Positions 33,501 through 47,128 of a stretch of 64,000 nucleotides of DNA are shown here, in pieces. Both the position numbers and the translations under genes were made by a program. Origin of the DNA: Panagrolaimus kolymaensis (taxonomy: Eukaryota; Nematoda; Chromadorea; Rhabditida; Panagrolaimidae); NCBI GenBank assembly GCA_028622995.1, contig JAJQJQ010000017.1, forward strand, positions 682,001 through 746,000, written 5' to 3'. Position 1 is the stretch's first letter; every line of letters starts with the position of its first letter. A model generated the notes under the pieces. The model was not told the origin of the DNA, ran no database searches, and was given only the letters and a program-made list of their open reading frames with translations.

Positions 33501-36500
33501 CGAAGCTGATGTTCTACTCGATGATGGGTCAATGGAAACATAAACTTGATGATTGAGGAAATCAGATAGTGAGAATTTAGATAATTGAGTATCGTTATTT
33601 TTAGGTGTAAATTGAGCTCCACCCACAGTGTTTCGAACTCGAATAAAAACATTTTCCGTGGATGAATCAGAATCCCATACTTTTAAGTGATCTTCGCTTA
33701 ATAAAGTTCTGAAAAGTGGAAAATTTAAGAATAAGGTTTGCAATTTCCAAACTTACTTAACGCCAGGTGCAACATGAACCAATGTTCCTTTAACACCTGC
33801 AACAATCTCTGGAGGATCATCTTTTTCTTCAACTTCTATTTTAATTGTATATGTTCGCTGTTTAGCATTTCCAAAATCAAGTTTAGTATTTTTAATTTCA
33901 ATCTAAATTTCGTTGTTTATTAAAACTTTTTTATTTAACTCAAAAGAAGCGAACTTGAATATCAAAATAATCTTGACTACTTTCATCTCCATTATTAACA
34001 TAATAAATTTTCTTTCGAATAAAATCATCATAATTAAAATTTTTAATAATGTGACCCTTTTCGCTCCCAAATCTTAGCCATCCATGTTCAGGAGGTTCGA
34101 GGATATCAAAAATTACATCGATATTTGAAATTCTAAATCTTCGATGTTCAGGAAATAAATAAAAGTTTTTCCATTGTAGCGCGACAAATCCATTTTCCTT
34201 TACTTTTATTTTTTCTCCAATGTAAAGCGGTTGTAAGGGAACGCCACTAGCTATCGTTGAATCAGAATAAAGGGTTTCAGGTATTTCAAGTGGATTGGAA
34301 GGTGAGAAAGATGTGTCATTTGGATATCTGTAATATAAAAGTTTGGAGAAAGAAAAATAGTAATCCAAAATTATTTTTAGTTTTGCTCAAAGTAATACTG
34401 CTATTAGCGACTCTTACATAAACAAATCTTTTTATAATATCCCAAGTTTGATTATTAAGATCATAGCAAAATTCCTTCGGCTTTAAACCTTCAAACAAAT
34501 GCACTAACTCTCACTTGTTTTTGTCATCTTCAAAACCCAACTATAACAAAACACGGCATGTTTCCTTTTATTTTATTTCTTGTGTTTGCACAATTAATTA
34601 TCTGTAACATTCCCGCCGCACCCCGAGCGAAGCGAGGGGTGCGGCTGTTTTAGCAATGAGAACGCCCGATCTGCTAACCGAAATTTATGATTTTTTTTAT
34701 TTCGTGTAATTATGTTGATATTAGAGGGCTCTTTAGGGTCAATTTTTCGTCGCATTGACGAATTTTTAAAAAAAATAGAAGGAAGTATAGAAAAAAAGTG
34801 CTTAATCACAACATTTTAAAAGTTCACAATGTCCCGCTGAGCGTTGCAGCAAAGTTAACGCATATTCTGGCTATAAAAATCGTTTTCTCCACCCTCAATT
34901 ACCTCTATGAGTAAGCTAACTTTAAAAAACATCACATAAAAATAGATGTATGCCGCTATGGAAATTTAAATATTTTGATTTAGAGTAAAAATATCATTGG
35001 CTAAAGTTCCTTGTTATACATTTGCTGTGTGGCGTAGGCGTTGAAGGCGGTGATGTTTGGATATTTCTGTCATAGGTTCGAATCCCCACAATTTTTTTTA
35101 ATAAATTGTTTTAATTGAATTGAGACAATTATATCCAAATAATTTTTTATGATTTTTAATAATGTTTTCATTAGAAAATATGCAAATTTTTAATAAAATA
35201 TTCACAAATTTTACTTTTTTTATGAATATTAAGTTTCTTTATTATGAAATTAAAGCGAAATTATTTTTAACGATTTTCAATGAAATTTTTTTTAACTAAG
35301 CTTTTGGATCGTATATTTTTTTTTCTAAATTTAATTGGATTAGCATACAAAACTTTTAGGTATTCTAAACGCAAAATTTAATTAAAAGTACGCTGACGTT
35401 TAGTTTATGAAAAGAATAAACATAGGGAACTTTTTTTATTATTTTCGGTGAGTTTAATCGAAAAGTAACTTGAATATTTCCTTCTTATTAATTTTTATTG
35501 TTCGTTCGTTTTCGATTACTTTTGGTCGCAGTCCCAGGGCTACTAGGCTTCGCTATTTCCCATACATATTATTATTCTTTTTCTCTCTGTTTTTTTGTAT
35601 CTTATCTTGAAATCTTTTATATTAAAATAGGAAATTCACCTAAAAAATTTGCATAAATTAGAATGAAACTATATTTTGTTTTCCAAGCGCGATGAAATGA
35701 TTTGGGTAATTTTCATATACATAAAAAATCAGCAAAACATGGGTTTGCTTGCTGCGCAAATTAAGTGATTTAACTATTGTAAGCTTGCTCGATGACTATA
35801 ACCTTAACTTTTTGCGAATTTTTCACAAGCTGGTATAAATTTTTTTTTAATGGTTCAGTTCATTGTTTATTTTGATTCGTGCAAAAAAAAAGTTTTAAAG
35901 GCTTACACATGTTTCAATTTTTAGGATCTCATTATTGAAAATTAAGTGATTAAAATAGACACGAGTGATAAGATTGTTCGGGAAAAGTTTTAATTTTTAT
36001 AAAAGTCAATACAATAACTTTTTGGAAAAGTAATTATTAAAACATAGGCATTAATACGAGTGGCAATTTTGTATTTTTCAATAAAACAAGTAAGATCGCC
36101 GACCGGAGGCAGCGGAGTTTCTAGTAATTATTGTTGCAGACGGCTCAAGAGATTAGTGCACAAGATTACTATGTAAAAAAACAAAAGGCTGTTCAGGAAA
36201 AAACTTTTAGACGGCTAATGAGATTAAATTTTTTTTATTGATTTCAATAAATTATTTTATATGTTACACTGAAACAAACAGCCGCAGCACCGTCTTCGAT
36301 TGTTATTACCCAACTTCTTTACCAACTATTTAATATTGAAAAATTTTTTTAAAAATGTTAAAAATTAAAAATTTTGTTTTATTCTTGATTAGATAAGATG
36401 TAAAAGCAACTCGTATATTCGCAAGATTTTTGATGTAAAAAATGTTTTGGTGTAAATTGAAAAAAATAATAATTATAAGGTCAATTACAAAATAAAATTT

Positions 36501-38224
36501 TTAGTTTTTTTTTCCAATTTTCTATTGTTTTCTGAAACAAAGCATGTTTGAAAAAAGGTATTTTAAGCAAAAAATTTAAATATAACTAATTGTCGGACCA
36601 AAAATTTTTTTACTGTTAAAAATCGAAGACGGTGCTGCGGCTGTTTGTTTCAGTGTAACATATAAAATAATTTATTGAAATCAATAAAAAAAATTTAATC
36701 TCATTAGCCGTCTAAAAGTTTTTTCCTGAACAGCCTTTTGTTTTTTTACATAGTAATCTTGTGCACTAATTTTTATTGTCTTCCAAAAAGTTCATTAATT
36801 TTCCTTTACAAGAACTAAATGAAATTGATCACTCTTTTTGAAGAACAAAAAAAGAATTATTCCCTCGCGGCTGTTATTTAGGATCGTCAAAATAGCTAAC
36901 TTTCCTCCTTCTTTCAAATCCTATAACTAAAAATAAGATTGACCAACTAGTCAGACATTTCACACTAACACAACCAAAATCAAAAAAGAAGAAGCTTTAT
37001 ATTCAACTCATTTGTTTATTCATTTGAGGATCAATGAATGAAAAATGAGCTGTCAATTTTTTTTTGCCACATAAAAAATCGCCAAAAAAATAATTAAGAT
37101 TAAGGGGAATATTATTTTTTATTTTTTTGGAAGCTTAAAGTCTATGGGTTTTAATTACAAAAAAGTGGAAAGGAAAATAATGAACTAAATTTTTAAAATG
37201 TTTCTTGATAGCTATCAAAGTTTTGAAAATAATCGATTGCATAGTTTTTAATTTAAAGAGAAATAGCGACGTACATTACCACCAAAAGCAAAAGCCGCAA
37301 TTGCTACTATAACAAAAATAAGAACCACATTCATCGAAAGAAAAAAAACTCACCTGCACCAATTTTTAACTAATATTTTTGATTCAAAGGTAACATTATA
37401 AATACAACCATAAAATAATTCGCCATCATCGGGCCCAATTAATAAGCCTGTAAAGTTAACAAATTAAAAAGTTTGAGCATCAAAGCTATCTTTCTTTTGC
37501 TTGCTCAAAATTAAACTATTTTTCGAATTCAATATAAAAGCAAAGATTATTCAATAAACAATGATTGATTATAATTAATTGCAACTGTTTCTTTTATTAT
37601 TTTCTTTGACACGAAAAAAGTTAGAAGAAGCAATCCATCACTGTTCTAAAGAATAATCAAATTGGAAGAGAGTGAGTTTAAGGCATATGCGAAATATAAA
37701 TATGCGTTCCCTTTTTTTATTGCATAAGATTTTAAAAATAAAGAAATTTTTAAGGATAAAATCTTTTTTAGCAATGAAACCATTTAAAATAATGGAAGTA
37801 ATGGGCTTTATTACAGTATACATTGCAAGAAAACTAGTCATAGAAACATATAACATGAAAAGGCATCGATAGTCTTACCATTTTTAGCATCCATTTTACA
37901 TAATGATGGTGATGGAATGGTTTTTGAATCAATATTAGCTTCTAACTTTAGTGCAAAATCATTTAAACATGAAACAGAAAATATTATATTGTCACTTTGA
38001 TTCCTATTTATTTGTGTTAAATCTGCAAATATTAACCCGTTTTGAAATGAAAAAGAAATATTTCGATTTGATGATAATAAACTAAATACAATTCCACCAT
38101 TATTATTATTGCTGCTGCTGCTGCTGCTACTAATATTATTAAAAGGTTTAATATAAAATTTGAGAGGTGAAAGGATGAATGAAAGCGCCAAAGGAACTAA
38201 TAATGGTGAAGTTGCGGCTACCAT
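27577..38224 (-). CDS. CSPG4/NG2-like transmembrane proteoglycan core protein
   Basis: A cell-surface adhesion and signalling protein, complete at 2,148 residues (human CSPG4 is about 2,300). Exons (minus): 38224-37879, 37447-37354, 34327-33955, 33902-33757, 33708-33129, 33076-32798, 32750-31701, 31652-31373, 31092-30890, 30842-30269, 30222-28989, 28936-28597, 28524-27577; all phases agree. It has a signal peptide (residues 1-19), a Ser7/Asn4 tract, and one laminin-G-like domain (to ~147). A long run of CSPG repeats follows, with repeated FTQADIN-type motifs (KFTQADINARR, SFTQAQINKGQ, FFTQADINEGK). One membrane span (LPVLILVGVIAVTVFSLCC, ~1948-1966) is followed by a ~180-residue tail ending QYWV, the PDZ-binding end known from NG2/CSPG4. 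Vertebrate CSPG4 has two LamG domains; only one is evident here. Intron 2 (3 kb) and intron 8 carry inverted-repeat elements. Confidence 0.93.
31139..31361. repeat. Imperfect inverted repeat in CSPG4-like intron 8
   Basis: 31139-31198 pairs imperfectly with 31304-31361. Shared blocks (one arm against the reverse complement of the other) include AAAATCTAGAATAA, a TTCAGC motif and AAAACATAGA. The spacer is about 105 bases. It looks like an old miniature transposon; no clear target duplication was seen. Confidence 0.65.
34615..34645. repeat. Short GC-rich hairpin
   Basis: Perfect 10-bp arms GCCGCACCCC / GGGGTGCGGC around GAGCGAAGCGA, in otherwise AT-rich intron DNA (CSPG4-like intron 2). It could be the remnant of a repeat end; function unknown. 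Confidence 0.75.
36152..36770. mobile_element. 619-bp element with 150-bp terminal inverted repeats
   Basis: Left arm 36152-36301 and right arm 36621-36770 are reverse complements over ~150 bp with essentially no mismatch that I can see. The core is ~320 bp of AT-rich sequence with no transposase frame. The outer ends read (AT)TAGTGCACAAG, so TA flanks GTGCACAAG on both sides, compatible with a Tc1/mariner-type TA duplication. However, the palindrome extends through it and the ends are not certain. It lies in intron 2 of the CSPG4-like gene. Confidence 0.85.
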
Positions 38225-39949
38225 TCTATACTGCTTTTTTTAGAAGAATAACACCTTTAAAAAATTATATTCTTGAATTGATGATGACAGAAAACCCATT
38301 TATGATTTTTTTAATGAGGCAATCAATTTTGCCACAAAATTGATACGGCTGCTGCTTGAAATCAGCCGATGGGATCAAAAATAATAAAATATCTGCCTAT
38401 GGACAATTTGAAAAAAAAAATCGGCGATAAGCTAATTCTCGATTAGAAAAAAAAGAGACTCTCTTTTCTTTCCTTCCAAAAAGTTTCTTATAGCTTTTTA
38501 GTAAGTTAAAAGGACCTCCTCTCTCAAAAACACCAATTGTTGTTCTTCTTCTTTTTTTCTCGTTGATGCAAGCACTGAACCGACCAAGAATAAGAACGGC
38601 AACTCGGCTCCTTCTTCGACTGCAAAAAAAAAAAAGAGAAGAAGATCGGCCAATTCTTCTCTGCCAGAGGAAATGAGGAGAGGCAACACAACAATGTTAA
38701 GTTCAAGCAAGCAAACTTTGTCATTTTTTGTTTCAAGAATAACAATGTTTATTATTAAAAATGTGATTTTTTATAATCAAAAAAGGTAAATAAAATAAAG
38801 AAATTAACAAATTGTTTGCAAGTTTGATTAAACCTTTTTTAAAATTTTTATTTAGGCGCACACACATTCATAAACAAGATCCAATTAATAGAAATGAAGA
38901 TCAAAGGAACAGATGTTTTATTGCTTCGCATTAAAAAAACGTATTAACTAAGTCAAAACTTTACAAAATACAAGTTTAAGATGGGTCTTCTTGCTTTGTG
39001 ATCAACTAGTTATAAATACAACATTGAGCCATAATAATGAAATTAATTTAAATATAAGTTGAAGTAATAAAATAAGGCGTATTGCGTGGTGGACACATGT
39101 AACAATCAAAACTCACGAGAATAAAAAATTAATACAAAATCTTGCAAATTTTCTGTAAAATAAAATAAAAAAATACATCATTGTGCGTGGATTTTCAAGA
39201 AGTGCAGCCAAGACTCTAAGTTAAATTTAATTTTAGATGCCTACGCTTTTATAATATGCATGCTTTTGGTTCGATTAAACCTAGCTAAATTTTTTTTACA
39301 CAATAAAACTATGATTTGATTAAAAATGTATAAAATAAAAATGCAAGCTTGAAGCCACCACATTTTTTATTAGTTAGTTTATGGTGTTTATGTTTTGCTT
39401 TTATCAATAAATATTCGGGTAAAAAGCTAAAAATTTAGGATTTCATTAATAATTATAAAAATCTCTAAGAAGCTAACGGTATCATTTTGGTACGGGTAAT
39501 TAAATTCATAGTTTTTTGTTTAAATACAACTCTCCTTTTTTTTTACATTGAATATTTTCGGAGCTTTTATCCCTTTGATTGATAAATAAATATATTAAAA
39601 CATTACACTTTTTGATATCCATTTTAGTTTCGAAAGAAATGACGAGCGAATTGCTTTCAAAATTTTAAGTTCAAACATGGAACATTTCTTAAGACGAGTT
39701 GAGCACATTTATTATGTGTGTCGAGTTTTAATCGTGAGAAAAACCAAAACTTTTGCAAAAGCATAAATGAAAATATAAAAAATTTGTGACTACTTTGCTA
39801 TTTTTGGATGTTGGACTTGTAAATTTTACAATCATGTTTTCACTTTTTGTATTCAAATCCCTCCTTTATAATTTTAATATTTAACAAACAACACTTTTTG
39901 ATTTAAAACCTTTTAGCTAAAAAAAATTTTAGATTGAAAGAAAGCGAGA
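38225..39949. other. Divergent intergenic region
   Basis: 1.7 kb between the CSPG4-like gene (minus) and the chemoreceptor (plus), so it should hold both promoters. AT-rich with purine runs; short open frames near 38500-38745 are low-complexity and not credible. No defined regulatory site recognised. Confidence 0.6.
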
Positions 39950-41182
39950 ATGAAAACCTCTAATTTAACTTTCGATGGTTACAGTAATCCAATTTACGCC
40001 AATCTCTTACACTTCAATGGAATATTTTCAATTATTTTTGGTATTCTTGGAATGTTTCTAACATTATTTAAAAGTCCACCAGTGTTTGGTTCCTACAAAT
40101 ATTTCCTTTTTAATATTAGCTTTTGGGCATTTTGTTTTGATATTTACATGTCATTATTGTATTCACCTAAAATCCTTTTTCCTGCTTTAGCAATTTGCCC
40201 ACAAGGAATTTTAAAAACCAGCAATGTCCTCATAACTCATGTTTGTTTTGTAAGTTTTAATTATCAATTATGTAAATGAGCTTAATAAAATAACTAAATA
40301 ATTTAGTGGATTTTTGTAACTCTCTTTGGATGTTCATCGATGGCTGTTTGTGGAGCATTTATTTATCGTTATGCAGCATTGAAAAATAAATTGGATGAAT
40401 TTTTATCAAAAAAATGTATTGCTTTATTCATATTTTTGCATTTTAGTTATCAAATTCCTACGATTGTTTTTCACGATTTAGCTCATGTTGATCGAGCTAT
40501 CATTGATAATGCGATTCTTAATGTAAGCTGCAAGACCTTTATGTTTATTTAGTACTAAAATACATATATTTTTTTCAGCAATGGCCAAATATCCGAATCT
40601 ATTATGACAATGGTTGTTCTTCCATTCATTTAGATACAACTCCATTTGCAACTATATTTATGATTTTCTTGACTTTATCCTCTGTCATTACTGTGCCATT
40701 CGTTATTACACTCGTAGTCAAAAGTTTTAGCACTTTGAATCATCAAAAGTCAATGATGAGTGCAAAAACCTATAGACTTCACCAACAACTTTTAATAAGC
40801 CTAGTCTTTCAAGCAAGAACTTTCAAATCCTATATAAAGTTCCTATGGGAAAAATTTTCAGATGGCTGTTCCAGTTGCAACTCTTTTTGGACCATACAGT
40901 TTTGCTTTTTGTTTACTTTTAACAGAAATGGAAAATGTTTCCTGTAAGTTTTACCTATAACAATCATAAAACATCCTCAAGCTTATAGTTGTAATGCAAG
41001 CAGCTTTTGTGTTGGGTACATTTCATTCACCTTTGAACACTATAATGATGATCTATTTTATCCATCCTTATCGACGATTTTTCCCAAAAATTTGCACCAC
41101 CTTCAACCATCGAAGAAACACAATTCAATCTTTAGTAGCACTACCTAGCGTTAGTCAGTACAATATTACAGTCAATAATTAA
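39950..41182 (+). CDS. Srh-like seven-transmembrane chemoreceptor
   Basis: A nematode chemosensory G-protein-coupled receptor of 341 residues, the usual size for the Srh/Str superfamily. Exons: 39950-40249, 40307-40522, 40579-40812, 40862-40943, 40989-41182. Hydrophobic segments cover nearly the whole length, starting NGIFSIIFGILGMFLTLF. The family signatures are seen late in the protein: QLLISLVFQMAVPVATLFGP (the LL...Q..vP block) and the TM7 motif FHSPLNTIMMIYFIHPYRR, like the S..HS..NT....PYR of Srh proteins. Intron 3 (40813-40861) starts with GC rather than GT (GCAAGAAC), and only this splice keeps the conserved QMAVP junction in frame. Placement in Srh rather than a sister family (Sri, Srd) is from the motifs only. 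Ligand unknown. Confidence 0.88.
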
Positions 41183-41302
41183 GTTAAATTAACAAAAAAA
41201 CTTCATTTTTACCATTGAACATAATAAAAATATTAGACAAAAAAGAATTTATTCATAATAAAAACATCCACAAAAACAATAACAAGCTTGAAAGCATCAA
41301 AT

Positions 41303-41776
41303 TTAACGTTTCTTTACTTCATGGGGAATGGTGAGACCCTAAAAAAGAAATGTAAATCTCTGAATATAAAAAGATTATAAAAGTAACTTACCAAATGTTC
41401 GATAAGCTTAGCAGTGCCTGGATCAACATCAAGAGTTCCAATAACGGATGGATCAACTTCAGAGATTTCTGGCATGTAGTTATCACGACGTTCCCGTTCT
41501 TCTTCTTGAAGCTTAATAGAGATACCACGAACTGGACCTTTTTCAATACGCTTCATCAAATGGGTGATAAAACTAAAACGAAATGTTCATTACACTATTC
41601 CCAAGTAAATTATAAACATACCCAGCAATTTGATTTCGGAGACGTTTGGTTGGGATAACAGCAATTTCATCACAGATACGTTTGTTGGTGTCAAAATCAT
41701 GAGTCAATTTGGTGTAGTATTTTTCGATGATGACACGAGAAGCCTTCTTAACAGTTTTGGTACGAACGCGGCCCAT
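41303..41776 (-). CDS. rps-17: 40S ribosomal protein eS17 (RPS17)
   Basis: Small-subunit ribosomal protein of 123 residues in three exons: 41776-41622, 41572-41392, 41338-41303. The start [20 protein letters not shown] and the block [20 protein letters not shown] are classic eS17. The last exon encodes only [11 protein letters not shown]. The length is slightly below the ~130 residues of other animal eS17. Codon choice is visibly less AT-biased than in neighbouring genes, as expected for a highly expressed gene. Complete. Confidence 0.97.
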
Positions 41777-41799
41777 TCTGGAGGATTAAATAGATGCCT
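41777..41799 (-). promoter_or_regulatory. Likely trans-splice acceptor and 5' leader of rps-17
   Basis: A T-rich acceptor TCTTTTCTAG lies 21 bases upstream of the ATG on the minus strand, with no candidate upstream exon. In nematodes this is the usual form of a spliced-leader acceptor. A cis-spliced 5' UTR intron is the alternative. Confidence 0.55.
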
Positions 41800-44318
41800 A
41801 GAAAAGAAAAAAGTATATACAATGGAAAAACGACATAGCAAAAAGAGTAAATAACACGTTATTCAAATGAGATTCGCGAGATTATGGTAGTAAAAAAACA
41901 GATTTTATAGTTCATATCAATGCAAGCCTTGATATCAAGATAATGGATTATAAAAAAACATCCAAAAAGCTGTAAATAATGTTCAAGGTAGCAGAAAATG
42001 TTCGTAGAAAAAAAAGAAAGAGAAAAAAGTTGAATGTCATAAAAATTTGGCTGCGTATTCATTTTTTTAGCTGCAGTCAAAGGAAAAGAACGTAACACTC
42101 AAGCATTCATTTTCGCTTCAAGATATATTTTCATAAAGTCTGATTTGAAATTTTTTTTCAATGTTCAGTAAAAAAATATTTTTCAACCATTTTAACAATA
42201 CATAAAATAATTCAACCACAAAAATTTTAATTTGTTTTTTTTCAATTGCGGAACCTTGTTTGCGTAACTTTTCGTTGTTAAGATGACATACGGTGTTTCT
42301 ATTTGCAATTGAAAAAGAGTGGATTTGAACTTTTTGCATCAGAGAGATGCCATCAACGATACCCATTTTTGATAAATTCAATTTTCTGTTCACCTTTTTT
42401 TTCGTTATGTATGATGCTTCTTCAATTTATTGCTTTTGATTATATATTTTTTTTGTGTTCAAAGACTTTGGAAGCAAAATGTAAAGCTTATAAATAATAT
42501 CCATCTTTTTTCTTTAAATGTACTTGAGATGCTTGCTATTTCTCTGACTTAAAGAATTTTTTTAATTAGCTGATTTTCCATATTTTTATGTGTAATTTTA
42601 TTTTGTCCCCATAAATCGCACAATGACAAAGCTTATTTTTTCAAATTTGTTTTTCTCCACTAAAATATATAAAAAAAGAAAACAGTATGCAATAATAAAT
42701 AAAAACAACATTGTTGGAATATTAATAATACAAAAGAAGGAAGAGTGAGAGCGTGATTTTCTTGGTAACTTTGATTAATGGTACAAACTAAAATAATTTC
42801 AGCCATTTTTCAAAAATTACCAGCAGAAAGAAGGAAAACAAGTTTTCATGTAAAAAAAAAAGAGAGCTTTTATCTTCAAAATAAAAATACATTGATTTTA
42901 GACACAAGGTTAACCAAAAAACAGAAATATATCATTATCTACGAAAGCTAAAGCTGCAAAGCGATTCACATATTTTGTTTTTTTCTTTTGCGGTAAAAAA
43001 AGTAATATCATAATAATATTGTTAAGAACTGTATTATTTTATTTTATTTTAAAAAGAAAAGCTAAAAATAGCTTAAAAAGCAAGGAAAATCAAGTGCTTA
43101 AAATCAAAGATTGTTTTGTAAAAAACTTTTGAACATAAAAAAAGCTCTTCTTTCATTTTTTAGCTGCTTAAAAAATTGTTAAACTTCTTCACTCATGACC
43201 TTCTCGAGAGCTTTGGCACGGGTTATTTACACATTCCAAGAGTGTTGAATGCTTTTGATATTTTTCTTTACCACCACAAAAACCGTTTCTCCCTAAGGAT
43301 TTTTTAGATGAAAAGCTATTATGATAAGTATTAAAAAAAGGAAGATGAAAAAAGGAGGATGTGGTATCGGTGTTTGTGTGTGTGTGCCTTAAAAGCTCTT
43401 AATAAAATAAAAAATAAAAGTAAAAAAAATTAAAAAAAGATACAATATTACGAACGAGTTGGAGAGAGGAAAAAAAGAAAGAAGAAAAACACGGAGTTTC
43501 ATTTTATGCGACTGTTTCTGCTATTCATCAAAAAAATTTTTAAGATAAAAAATATAAAAACAAAAAAATAACTCTGAAATGAAAACATTGTAAGAAAAAA
43601 ATAGTTCATTTTTTAAATAATAAAAGAAACACACTACAAATAATAATAATTCAATCAAAAAAATAAAGTAGTATAAAAAAATCGGGCAGCAATTGAGGCT
43701 TTTTTTGAGAGAGAAAAAGAAGAAGAAAAAAGAAACGCTGAGCGTAGTAGTATAATAATAGTATGAAATAAAAGGTTAGAAACTTTTAAGGTTGTTGGTT
43801 CGATTTTTAATTTTTTCTTTCAAAAAATAATCAAAAAACGATGTTGAATGAAATGAAATGGATGGACTTTGATAAAAATTGAGTGTTTTTTTTAAATAAT
43901 TTTTTAACTAAAAATAAAAGTGGACGAAAACTTAACAAAGAAAAAGAGGAAAGGGCAAAAAGCGAAGTATTATGTTTCATTTTTCTTTTGCATTGAACTT
44001 TTTTTTCTCAATAAGTCAAAATTTCTCCTTCTTTTTTCATTAGAGCAACAACATCGTATTTGATAAAGAATGAAGAATAAATAAAAAAATATACGAACAC
44101 AGCCGGAAAGTTTTTTTTGTAAAACACAAAATCCTAATTTTAATAATGAGAATTTTCTTAATTATGAAAAAAAGAGAGCAGCAGGTAGTAGCAAAAGAAA
44201 AAGAAGTATAAAAAACACACAAAGAAAAATGGACATTTTTAATTTGAATCTAATTTTTCACCCGGCTGAGGGAGATAAAAGAAGGAAAAACATTGGCGGT
44301 TTCTTTTTTTTTCTGATA
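41798..44318. other. Intergenic, AT-rich
   Basis: 2.5 kb between rps-17 and the 3' end of the Gq gene. Poly-A and poly-purine runs, no recognisable gene, RNA or inverted repeat. Confidence 0.6.

Positions 44319-47128
<2,810 letters not shown>

Noticed and set aside
34316..34504. Minus-strand frame considered as a CSPG4-like exon
   Set aside because: No donor/acceptor choice gives the right phase. Exon 37354-37447 joins directly to 34327 in phase, so this frame is intronic.
35019..35090. tRNA-like stretch with A-box-like TGGCGTAGGCG and B-box GGTTCGAATCC
   Set aside because: The D, anticodon and T stems do not pair acceptably and no acceptor stem fits. At best a decayed tRNA-derived sequence, so not annotated as a gene.
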